A stretch of DNA of 5,980 nucleotides, taken from assembly GCA_002505495.1 (NCBI GenBank), contig DAVI01000098.1, positions 798-6,777 on the forward strand. The letters are read 5' to 3'. A program made the position numbers and the translations under genes. Under the pieces are notes generated by a model. That model worked only from the letters and a program-made list of their open reading frames with translations, had not been told where the DNA came from and ran no database searches. This DNA comes from Euryarchaeota archaeon UBA59 (GTDB lineage Archaea > Thermoplasmatota > Poseidoniia > Poseidoniales > Thalassarchaeaceae). Positions 1 to 5,980 of this stretch are shown here, one piece after another (the first letter of the stretch is position 1; each line of letters starts with the position of its first letter).

Positions 1-645
1 TGAGTCGGGCAAGACCTCACTGATTCGTAGATCGCTGATGTTCCAGGTCGGTCCAACGCCCCCTCCGCTGTTAGCCTGCCCCGGTGTCAGACTTCCTGCT
101 TCGACCCAGTCTGCCGTGCTGGACGTACCCTCGATGAGCGATTTGCTCTGAGTTGCATAGGTGCTCCAGGTAGCTTCGTGTTGCATAACTCCCGATGCGT
201 CGTAGAGTGTGACTTTCCCTTGGGTGTTGGTCATGCAGAAGCCGCATGACTGACCGTCGCCGTTGCGGGCGATGACCATGTAGTCTCCCGGAGCGAGGTT
301 GGCGTTCTGGGCATTTTGCGGCCAGACGATGCGGCTTGTTCCGAAGTCGAGGTGGCGTGGAGTTTGGAAATTGTCTTGAAGATACCAATTAGCGAGGTCG
401 ACTGTGGAGCCACCACCGTTGTAGATTTCGACCCATTCCCCGGTAGTCCAGTCTAAGGGGCCGACAGCGTCAGTTTCGCTACCGACTGCGTTCACGAACA
501 ATTCGGAAAGGCAGATGGCGCCACCGCACGCCACCGAGCGGCCTGAGGCAGGGCTCGGCTCGACGGGTGGGTCTAGCATCGCCAACTGTGGCGAGAGCAG
601 CATTGTGAGAAGTACGAGTAGGGTTGCAAGTTGGCTTCGGCGCAT
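1..645 (-). CDS. Secreted lamin-tail-domain (LTD) protein, C-terminus beyond window
   Basis: The minus-strand frame is open from ATG at 645 to the left edge (215 codons, no stop). Residues 1-22 look like a Sec signal peptide: MRR, then a Leu-rich core ending near QLA. Residues 44-193 fit a lamin tail domain, an Ig-like beta fold. The segment ICLSELFVN opens the domain, GEWVEIYN (69-76) and VDLANWYLQD (82-91) form its core, LAPGDYMVIAR (117-127) follows, and LTPGQAN (186-192) is a typical closing motif. A second LTD seems to begin at DLRISEVLPDS (205-215), so the full protein is probably a multi-domain surface protein. LTDs outside lamins occur in many secreted prokaryotic proteins, often with nucleases or adhesion domains, but the function here is unknown. 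Cysteines pair up as C40/C45 and C134-GF-C137, suggesting disulfides or a metal site. The start is supported by GGAGTGA five bases upstream. It lies 81 bp downstream of the permease gene. Confidence 0.85.
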   Translation of the reverse strand, partial: MRRSQLATLLVLLTMLLSPQLAMLDPPVEPSPASGRSVACGGAICLSELFVNAVGSETDAVGPLDWTTGEWVEIYNGGGSTVDLANWYLQDNFQTPRHLDFGTSRIVWPQNAQNANLAPGDYMVIARNGDGQSCGFCMTNTQGKVTLYDASGVMQHEATWSTYATQSKSLIEGTSSTADWVEAGSLTPGQANSGGGVGPTWNISDLRISEVLPDS

Positions 646-650
646 ATCAG

Positions 651-657
651 TCACTCC
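651..657 (-). promoter_or_regulatory. Ribosome binding site of the LTD gene
   Basis: Read on the minus strand, GGAGTGA lies five bases before ATG at 645. It is one base short of the archaeal consensus GGAGGTGA and fixes the start of the lamin-tail gene. An ATG overlapping it at 659 is followed directly by GAG TGA and so cannot be the start. Confidence 0.7.
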
Positions 658-663
658 ATGATG

Positions 664-691
664 GCGAGGTCGTTAGACCTCGCACGCGAGG
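664..691. other. Hairpin with competing alternative stem between permease and LTD genes
   Basis: Positions 664-671 and 676-683 form a perfect 8 bp inverted repeat (GCGAGGTC / GACCTCGC) with a 4-base loop. A second, weaker stem overlaps it: CCTCG at 678-682 pairs with CGAGG at 687-691 around a 4-base loop. Both stems use 678-682, so they are mutually exclusive. In the minus-strand direction no T-run follows the hairpin, so it is not a classical intrinsic terminator. It ends only seven bases before the ribosome binding site of the lamin-tail gene, so it could protect the 3' end of the permease mRNA or affect translation of the next gene. The structure is seen in the sequence; the role is inferred. 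Confidence 0.5.
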
Positions 692-699
692 CTCAAGCA

Positions 700-710
700 A
701 TTATGCTCTT
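700..710 (-). promoter_or_regulatory. Weak candidate archaeal TATA element for the LTD gene
   Basis: On the minus strand this stretch reads AAGAGCATAAT, preceded by purines that could act as a BRE. It is the only AT-rich stretch in the 81 bp gap. A start of transcription about 25 bases downstream, near 678, would give a leader of roughly 30 bases that includes part of the hairpin. It is a poor match to the archaeal TATA consensus and may be chance. Confidence 0.2.
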
Positions 711-726
711 TGCTAGGCGGTTCAAC

Positions 727-2508
727 TCAAGTGAAGCCGAAGGAGTCCACTTTTGATGCGAATGTGTAGATCATTATCGGAACCAAGATGATGCCCATTC
801 CATGACTTCGTCTTATCCCTATTCTCGGCGGCATTAGCCCCATCACCGTGCCCGTGATGAGCACCCCAATTCCAATCCAGCCGGTCGACAACCAGACGAG
901 TAACGTGACGAACGAGATGACGCTGATGATGAGGGTGTGCAGTGGAATCAACTCGTGTAGTTTCATCATCCCCTTCCCTACCTTGATCATAATTGGTACA
1001 GCGATGAAACCAGAGGCAATAGTGACCGCGAGAAGTCGGATGAAATCAGGTGGTGGTTCAATCGCAGACCACGGGTCAATTGGGTACATCATGTGCAGTG
1101 CGAGAGCAGCCCCCGAACGAGGGCGACCAACCAGATAGAGGAAGGCGAGGACCATCACGGTGACCGCGGTGTTTGTGGCCGAGAGGATTGCAATGACCTC
1201 CAAGTCCTGCTCTTGTGTCTGCAACTCCAAGTTGAGGTCGGGGGAGATTTCACGCTCCTCCTTCGCAATCGCGAGCAGCGCCTCATCCTCGGCACTCAAG
1301 GGCGCTCCAGACAGCCCCATGGCGGCCGCCTCATCGTTCTGCAAATCGCGCTGAGTTCCGTCCAGTGTCGGGGTTGAATAGTCAGTCGTTGCAGCCTCGG
1401 TGTCAGACCCCGTTGAAGCGGCTGGCGGTGCAAAAGCCGCTGCTGATTGAGCCTCCTCCGCAGCCTCTTCGGCAGCCTCGGCCTCCTTCCTTCGAGCCAT
1501 CGCCTGCATCGCTGGGTGCGACGCCTGCCCAGGTCCGAATTCGAAGTCGGCGGGGATGTAATCGGGGTCTTTCATCTTGCCAACCCAGTTGCGCACCGTC
1601 ATCACGACGACAGTTGCCTGTGCGGCGGTCATTCCCGGCAGAATTGCCATCACAGCGGCGCAGATCGAGGAGAGCAGGCAGGGAATGATTAGCGGTCCGA
1701 CCGGTGGTAGTTCCCAGTCGTCATCCTGTGGAGGCATTTCTGAAGTTGTGACATAGATGTCAATCAGGTTGGCGATTCCGAACAGACCTGCGAGCCCCGG
1801 CATCAGCATGGTCCCCGCTGGCATTCCGACAGGTGAGTTGCCCGGCAGTTCGAAGACCGCCCAACCGTAGAAGCCAGTGAGGAGGAAGAAGGCGGTGGCG
1901 GCAATCATTCCGGCGATGTTGGAGTGGTCTGAGAACGAAAAATCAAAATCGATTCCACGCACCTTGAGTTTCCAATTTTTTGAGACCCGCTGCATCCAAA
2001 TGGGCCACGGGAGCCGTGTTGTCTCTGTCAATATCAGGAAGCTGGAGATGGCGAGTAGCAGATATGGCAAGATTTCTCGGCTCTCGGCGTAGAGTCCAAG
2101 ACCGGGGTTTTCACCGAACAGCAAGCGGGCGAAGATTAGGAGGGGCACGGAGAGTAGCATACCGAGTTGTGAGCCGCGCGCGGAGTATGCGACGCCCTTC
2201 GTCGCCTTGCCGGCCAACAGCATCCTATGGCCGGGTAACAGCGCTAACGCAGTATCCCCGTCAGGGGCACCCAAAAGAGCGCTCGGGATGTAATTGAGGA
2301 AGGTGTGAACAGTGCCCATCGCGACGATGATTGCGGCGACTGCCGAAAGCGGAATTCCGAGGTTAACTGCAAGCGGTGAGAGACTCAACGCAATCAGTGC
2401 GACATTGTTCACGTGGAAACCGGGAATCAGCCCAGTCATGCAACCCAAGAAGAGACCGATGAAGAACGAGGCGAGTAGCCATAGATACTCAGTCATCCAA
2501 ATTTCCAT
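727..2508 (-). CDS. TctA/DUF112-family membrane permease with long central insert
   Basis: Integral membrane protein of 593 residues (from ATG 2508) matching the TctA family (Pfam TctA, PF01970). In bacteria this is the large subunit of tripartite tricarboxylate transporters, which import citrate and related carboxylates. The family is built of two related halves, each with a Pro-Gly motif. Here these are GLIPGFHVNNVA (26-37) and ILPGMTAAQATVV (289-301). Other family marks are DGDTALALLPGHRMLL (83-98), ATNTAV (444-449) and the following GRPRSGAA (461-468), which recalls archaeal members. About ten or more hydrophobic segments flank these motifs. Residues 314-435 are a non-membrane insert with an Ala/Glu-rich stretch at about 337-365. 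This makes the protein longer than the usual 400-500. Substrate cannot be read from the sequence, and no TctB or TctC gene is nearby. The in-frame TTG at 2544 would add 12 residues and overlap the upstream gene by 14 bp. ATG 2508 is preferred because GAGGGGTG lies five bases before it. Confidence 0.88.
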   Translation of the reverse strand: MEIWMTEYLWLLASFFIGLFLGCMTGLIPGFHVNNVALIALSLSPLAVNLGIPLSAVAAIIVAMGTVHTFLNYIPSALLGAPDGDTALALLPGHRMLLAGKATKGVAYSARGSQLGMLLSVPLLIFARLLFGENPGLGLYAESREILPYLLLAISSFLILTETTRLPWPIWMQRVSKNWKLKVRGIDFDFSFSDHSNIAGMIAATAFFLLTGFYGWAVFELPGNSPVGMPAGTMLMPGLAGLFGIANLIDIYVTTSEMPPQDDDWELPPVGPLIIPCLLSSICAAVMAILPGMTAAQATVVVMTVRNWVGKMKDPDYIPADFEFGPGQASHPAMQAMARRKEAEAAEEAAEEAQSAAAFAPPAASTGSDTEAATTDYSTPTLDGTQRDLQNDEAAAMGLSGAPLSAEDEALLAIAKEEREISPDLNLELQTQEQDLEVIAILSATNTAVTVMVLAFLYLVGRPRSGAALALHMMYPIDPWSAIEPPPDFIRLLAVTIASGFIAVPIMIKVGKGMMKLHELIPLHTLIISVISFVTLLVWLSTGWIGIGVLITGTVMGLMPPRIGIRRSHGMGIILVPIMIYTFASKVDSFGFT

Positions 2509-2513
2509 GTTCG

Positions 2514-2521
2514 CACCCCTC
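2514..2521 (-). promoter_or_regulatory. Ribosome binding site deciding the permease start
   Basis: On the minus strand GAGGGGTG ends five bases before ATG at 2508, inside the 22 bp gap after the stop of the OB-module gene. It favours this ATG over the upstream TTG at 2544 and suggests the two genes are translated from one mRNA. Confidence 0.6.
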
Positions 2522-2530
2522 TGTGGTTGT

Positions 2531-4108
2531 TCAGCGTCGGTCAAGGCAGAGTTTCACGCTGCGGTCGGTGACATCCTCCACGGTCGTCAGTCGTCCTTCC
2601 CAATCTATTGGAGCGACTCCAGCAGCGGTCTGAGTCTGCAATTCGCTTCCAATACCCAATAGACAGAGTCGCTCGCCAACTTGGGTCCCCTCCCGCTCGA
2701 TGAACAGAGTCCCGTTCACCTCCTTGACAATCCCATTGATTGAGACTCTCTTGTTGATGTCCCACTGCCAATCGTCGAAGCCATCTGTCCACGCCAGCGA
2801 GACGACAGGAATCGGCTCATCAGCATCGATTTCGATATGGTGGACTTGGAGCAGAAGTCGCGCATCGACGGTGTCCCAGATCAGAGTAGCACTCACATTC
2901 ACCTTTGTTCCCGACTCAATCCACTCTGCGCGAGCCCCTTCAAGGATGATTCTGAATTTGGTTGAGCGGGAGAAGTAGTCAGGGCCGTCAGCGAGGTAGC
3001 CTTTGTCATAGTCTGGGGAGATGGGGCCATCAATCCAGCCAGAGAGGTTCAGCGTCTGGTTTCTGTAGGCGTTGGGGTCTCTAACCAGTTCAGAGAGTGG
3101 TGTGTACTCCGAACCGATGCTTCCTGTCGGGTTTGTGAAGTCGGTCTGCTGGCCGTGGTCGAGGCAGATTTGCACCCTCTGTTCCTCCCAAACCAACCGC
3201 CCACTCCAGTCCTGACTGACACCCGCCACATCATCTTCTGCTGGTATCAGGCAGAGCCTATTCGTCTCACCTGGTCCCTGAATCCACCAAATTCCTTCTT
3301 CGATGACCGAAGTGCCCTCCAAAGTGACGAGACTATCGATATCGTACGACCAAGTCGTTGAGTCTGCACTCCATGATAGCCGCTTTGCGCCCGCCTCATG
3401 AAGAATCCCGATTTGAGTCGCATGGGTCTGTAACTGCCAACGGAAATCTCTCTCCGACCAGCGGAGCCAGCCGGTGACACTGATTTTTGAGCCGGCTTCG
3501 TAGGACTTGTCGAGCCGGCCCTCGATTGCAAGCGAGATAATGTGCTTCGCATTTCCATACGAGGGGTGGTCCATCAGAGAGGCAGTCTGTCGCGTGACAT
3601 TGCCTTCAAGCACATCTCCAGCGTAGCCAGTAAGCTGTAGCAGGTCACCATCGAAGGCGCTCGGATTGTGGGAAACTCCGGTCAAATTGATGGTATGCAC
3701 CCGCGGCACCCAATCGTCGTCATACTGAATTGCCCCCGCACCCGTCGAGGAGAGCCAAATGCGGCCATTCCACTCCGTGACTTCGCCAACCACCTCGACG
3801 AGAGTCCCAATTGGAGGGAGTGTGGTCGGAAGCCCGTCCTCCCTGCCGGATTGGCGCATCCCGGTCTCCGTCCAACGGACTTCGATGACGTTGAAGTCAT
3901 CCTCGACCAACAAATCGACCCTATCGGTTCCGCTGTCATATGGATCGATGATGTAGGAGGTCAATATGCCCTTTACCTTGATATTTTCACGAATATGTTC
4001 GTGTGCGTCGGTAATATCCACCAAATCTGGTTCTCTGTACACAGCGTAGAAATTCATCACACTGACAAGTAGGATGCTAAGAAAGAACATCGCCCAAAGT
4101 TTCACCAT
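2531..4108 (-). CDS. Membrane-anchored protein of repeated OB-fold-like modules, function unknown
   Basis: 525 residues from ATG 4108. Residues 3-24 are a hydrophobic N-terminal helix after a Lys, so it is an uncleaved anchor or signal peptide, with the remainder outside the membrane. I do not recognise a named family. The rest is beta-rich and looks like serial OB folds. OB1 is about 42-129 (NIKVKGILTSYIID, then LVEVVGEVTEWNGRIWL). OB2 is about 137-237 (LLQLTGY, then SKISVTGWLRW). OB3 is about 335-427 (LNLSGWI, then TKVNVSATLIWD). OB2 and OB3 are each followed by a Trp- and Cys-containing module, at 244-317 and 438-523, that are clear copies of each other. The only four cysteines are C286/C315 and C482/C521, probably one disulfide per copy. 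OB proteins of this kind are often labelled nucleic-acid binding, but the extracytoplasmic location makes that doubtful. It lies 22 bp upstream of the permease, so probably one operon. The start is uncertain: TTG 4138 adds 10 residues, and ATG 4090 has GGTGA 11 bases upstream. Confidence 0.8.
   Translation of the reverse strand: MVKLWAMFFLSILLVSVMNFYAVYREPDLVDITDAHEHIRENIKVKGILTSYIIDPYDSGTDRVDLLVEDDFNVIEVRWTETGMRQSGREDGLPTTLPPIGTLVEVVGEVTEWNGRIWLSSTGAGAIQYDDDWVPRVHTINLTGVSHNPSAFDGDLLQLTGYAGDVLEGNVTRQTASLMDHPSYGNAKHIISLAIEGRLDKSYEAGSKISVTGWLRWSERDFRWQLQTHATQIGILHEAGAKRLSWSADSTTWSYDIDSLVTLEGTSVIEEGIWWIQGPGETNRLCLIPAEDDVAGVSQDWSGRLVWEEQRVQICLDHGQQTDFTNPTGSIGSEYTPLSELVRDPNAYRNQTLNLSGWIDGPISPDYDKGYLADGPDYFSRSTKFRIILEGARAEWIESGTKVNVSATLIWDTVDARLLLQVHHIEIDADEPIPVVSLAWTDGFDDWQWDINKRVSINGIVKEVNGTLFIEREGTQVGERLCLLGIGSELQTQTAAGVAPIDWEGRLTTVEDVTDRSVKLCLDRR
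2540..3700 (-). repeat. Internal two-unit duplication in the OB-module protein (protein level)
   Basis: Unit A (3158-3700) and unit B (2540-3106) each encode an OB-like domain followed by a Trp/Cys module. The modules align through LxWx, a Trp seven residues on, xDI, a Val and Gly, then RLCL, AGV, DWxGRL and finally CLD. The copies are diverged at DNA level, so the duplication is old and under structural constraint rather than a recent tandem repeat. Confidence 0.75.
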
Positions 4109-4316
4109 GAGCGCGCTCAAGGGTGGCGTAGGCTTCAAAGTTGGGCAGGTTGATTTGGCTGGTGTCTTTGCCGTTTCGGCAGTTGTTTCATCTACTCAAC
4201 CTCACATCAAACACCGTGGCCTTCACGCGTGGGCGAGTAATGGAGAGCCGATTTCAGCGTGACGGCGAATGGGGTCAGATTCAAAGCGACTAGGGGGCAC
4301 CCATAGGGTGAGCAGC
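4109..4316. promoter_or_regulatory. Divergent intergenic region between OB-module gene and protease
   Basis: These 208 bp must carry the promoters of both the leftward OB-module/permease genes and the rightward protease. I see no convincing TATA box on either strand. It contains an 8 bp palindrome CACGCGTG at 4224-4231 and the first copy of a 16-base imperfect repeat at 4239-4254. The region has no credible gene: the plus frame of the protease is closed by TGA at 4260-4262. Confidence 0.45.
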
Positions 4317-4344
4317 ATGGTTTCAGTGAATGGAGAGGTGATTT
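4239..4344 (+). repeat. 16-base imperfect direct repeat, copies 90 bp apart
   Basis: AATGGAGAGCCGATTT at 4239-4254 and AATGGAGAGGTGATTT at 4329-4344 match at 14 of 16 positions. The first copy is upstream of the protease and the second lies within its first codons. It could be a regulator site or the trace of a small duplication; chance is not excluded. Confidence 0.35.
4306..4311 (+). promoter_or_regulatory. Ribosome binding site of the protease gene
   Basis: GGGTGA lies five bases before ATG 4317, which selects this start. The other candidates are ATG 4269, with no good site, and ATG 4356, where a GAGGTGA at 4335-4341 sits 14 bases upstream, rather far. Confidence 0.6.
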
Positions 4345-5980
4345 GTCGCGTCCGGATGCTTTGGTTGAGTATCGCCGTGTTGGCCATGTTCATGCTGCCT
4401 GTGCTGGGCGCTGCGGTCACTCCCGAGGTCAACCCAGTTCCCGAGGTGAATCAACTACCTTGGTGGGAGACCACCAACATGGACAAGGATGGCGACAAGA
4501 TTCACGATGCCATCCCAATCGCCATCAGAAGCACTCAGTACGATTGGGTTGACGACGAGGGGCGCATCGGTGTCATCGTCGACTTTGATCATCTGCCGAC
4601 CGAGGCCGATGAGAGGCTGCTTGAGCGTTCGGTCGACTTCCGGGTTCAGTTCCGATACCACATCATCGATTCGATTGCCGGCTCCGTTGAGGTTGTGGAA
4701 ATCGGCAACCTCGCAAACCTGCCAGGTGTCGTTCTGGTCGAAATAGACGGAATCCTCACAATTCAGATGAACGATGTCAATGAAATTCACGGAATCACCA
4801 ACGTGTGGGATGACACCGGCTACACAGGGGCCGGCTCGGTGGTGGCCATCATCGACACCGGAATCGATGGAAACCACTCCGGGCTCGACGACCTAGATGA
4901 CAACAACGAGACCAACGACCCGAAGGTCATCGGCTTCTACGATGTCATCAATCGTCCCGACGACACCAACGGAACCGACGTCGAGCCGTACGACGACCAA
5001 GGTCACGGCAGCCATTGTGCAGGCATCACGGCAGGAACCGGGGCTCCTGACTACGAGTATATCGGAGTCGCCCCTCAGGCACAACTCGTAGGCGTGAAGG
5101 TACTCTCTGCGGCTGGTTCAGGCTCCTTCGCTCAAGTGATGCAGGGGATGCAGTGGACGATAGACAACCGGCACAAGTTCAACATCCGCGCTGCGAGCAT
5201 GAGTCTGGGTGGCCCGGGTGCATCGGAGTGGACAGCCTCTGAGCAGGAGTCGACCAATCGAATGGCGAACGAGATGGTTCGCAACGGAATCGCCCTCTTC
5301 ATCGCTGCTGGAAACTCAGCATTCAGCGCCCAGATTGGAACTCCCGGAAGCGCGGAGGACGTCATCACCGTCGGTGCGCTTGACAAGAACACGGCGATTG
5401 CCATCTACTCAAGTCAGGGACCAACCGAGGAGGGTCGCATCAAACCGAACATAGCCTTCGTCGGCAGCAATGTCATGGCTCCCGACTACAACACTGGTGA
5501 TGGATACACCTCAAAGTCGGGCACCAGCATGGCAACTCCCGGAGCGGCTGGACTAGCGGCGCTGATGTATCAGGCAAATCCCGACCTTTCTCCCTTCGAC
5601 GTTCGCAACATCATGCAGGAGACTGCAACCTACCGCCTATGCTGGTACATGGCCGCTAACGAGCCCTGCCTCGAGGATGCCATTCCCAAGAACAGGCAGA
5701 ACAATGTCTACGGCCACGGCCATGTGAATGCCGAACCTTCGGTCGATGAGGCTGCAAACCAAATTTACGGGTTGACATTGGCGGTGAATGTTTCTTCCAT
5801 CAGTCCAACAAGCAGTGACAGCAGGGTGCATGTTGGGCCGGGTGGTTCGGTCGACTTTGCCATCATTGGAGATGTTCAGAAGGTTCAGTGGCGCACTTGG
5901 GACATGCGTGACTACTGGTCAGACCACACCGAGTTCGAGGCTGGTGAGACGAGCGTCAAAGTCACTCACGAGATGTTGCT
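4317..5980 (+). CDS. Secreted subtilisin-like (S8) serine protease, C-terminus beyond window
   Basis: Open from ATG 4317 to the right edge (554 codons plus two bases, no stop). Residues 14-33 form a Sec-type signal core, with cleavage likely near LGAA. Residues 56-64 (DKDGDKIHD) match a DxDxD calcium-loop motif. Residues about 82-150 resemble a subtilase inhibitor-type propeptide. The catalytic domain spans about 155-475. The catalytic Asp is D180 in AIIDTGID, the His is H230 in GHGSHCAG, the oxyanion Asn is N333 in AAGNS and the nucleophile Ser is S404 in SGTSMATP. All are intact, so an active endopeptidase acting outside the cell after propeptide removal is expected. The HCAG variant places C234 beside the active site, as in proteinase K relatives. 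C442 and C451 lie in a small insertion near the end of the domain and could form a disulfide. From about 485 a beta-rich C-terminal region begins and is cut by the window edge. It is transcribed away from the other three genes. Substrate is unknown; nutrient protein degradation is the usual guess for marine archaea. Confidence 0.93.
   Translation, partial: MVSVNGEVICRVRMLWLSIAVLAMFMLPVLGAAVTPEVNPVPEVNQLPWWETTNMDKDGDKIHDAIPIAIRSTQYDWVDDEGRIGVIVDFDHLPTEADERLLERSVDFRVQFRYHIIDSIAGSVEVVEIGNLANLPGVVLVEIDGILTIQMNDVNEIHGITNVWDDTGYTGAGSVVAIIDTGIDGNHSGLDDLDDNNETNDPKVIGFYDVINRPDDTNGTDVEPYDDQGHGSHCAGITAGTGAPDYEYIGVAPQAQLVGVKVLSAAGSGSFAQVMQGMQWTIDNRHKFNIRAASMSLGGPGASEWTASEQESTNRMANEMVRNGIALFIAAGNSAFSAQIGTPGSAEDVITVGALDKNTAIAIYSSQGPTEEGRIKPNIAFVGSNVMAPDYNTGDGYTSKSGTSMATPGAAGLAALMYQANPDLSPFDVRNIMQETATYRLCWYMAANEPCLEDAIPKNRQNNVYGHGHVNAEPSVDEAANQIYGLTLAVNVSSISPTSSDSRVHVGPGGSVDFAIIGDVQKVQWRTWDMRDYWSDHTEFEAGETSVKVTHEML

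Noticed and set aside
71..416. Two overlapping minus-strand open frames inside the lamin-tail gene
   Set aside because: They overlap the frame that encodes a signal peptide and clear LTD motifs. Their translations are rich in Arg, Ser and Pro with no domain marks, as expected for out-of-frame reading.
2509..2544. TTG at 2544 as start of the permease, giving a 14 bp overlap with the upstream gene
   Set aside because: The extra 12 residues are polar, and ATG 2508 has a well-spaced GAGGGGTG. The TTG start is less likely, though not excluded.
3668..4072. 134-residue plus-strand open frame antisense to the OB-module gene
   Set aside because: No domain, no convincing ribosome binding site, and the opposite strand has a coherent protein with internal repeats. 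It is best explained as a shadow.
2531..4108. Reading the OB-module protein as a DNA- or RNA-binding protein, or as CcmE
   Set aside because: The N-terminal membrane helix places the domains outside the cytoplasm, and I see no heme-binding His motif as in CcmE. OB folds also bind sugars and peptides, so no ligand is claimed.
4224..4231. CACGCGTG palindrome as an operator
   Set aside because: A single 8 bp palindrome in 208 bp of fairly GC-rich DNA can occur by chance, and there is no second copy or regulator gene nearby.
4455..4877. 140-residue minus-strand open frame antisense to the protease
   Set aside because: Asp- and Val-rich low-complexity translation that mirrors the Asp/Asn-rich protease codons. 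The protease frame carries the signal peptide, propeptide and catalytic Asp block over the same bases.
1..5980. CRISPR array, insertion sequence, tRNA, integrase or defence genes
   Set aside because: No regularly spaced repeats, terminal inverted repeats, tRNA-like cloverleaf or matching protein motifs were seen on either strand.

Overview
The window holds four protein genes and no RNA genes. It most resembles a planktonic marine archaeon of the Thermoplasmatota, for example Marine Group II (Candidatus Poseidoniia). This is inference from three things: moderate base composition with archaeal GGTGA-type ribosome binding sites; a TctA/DUF112 permease whose motifs look like the archaeal branch; and surface or exported proteins typical of these genomes (lamin-tail-domain protein, subtilase with a Ca-binding type pro-region). 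No taxonomic marker gene is present.

Layout. Three genes are on the minus strand, read right to left: a membrane-anchored protein built of OB-fold-like modules (4108 to 2531), a TctA-family membrane permease (2508 to 727), and a secreted lamin-tail-domain protein (645 to beyond the left edge). The first two are 22 bp apart and very probably co-transcribed. The third follows after 81 bp that contain a strong hairpin, so it may be a separate unit. A 208 bp divergent intergenic region (4109-4316) separates this block from a plus-strand secreted subtilisin-like (S8) protease, which starts at 4317 and runs off the right edge.

How the genes fit together. All four products are membrane-bound or exported. 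The protease could degrade extracellular protein. The permease belongs to a family that normally works with a small membrane partner (TctB) and a periplasmic binding protein (TctC), neither of which is seen here. The co-transcribed anchored OB-module protein is unrecognised. A partnership with the permease is possible but rests only on gene order.

The least explained object is the OB-module protein. Its C-terminal two thirds is an internal duplication, and its only four cysteines fall two per copy at matching places. The permease is also unusual, carrying an insert of about 120 residues rich in Ala and Glu between its two halves. I found no sign of a defence system, CRISPR array, integrase, transposon or tRNA.
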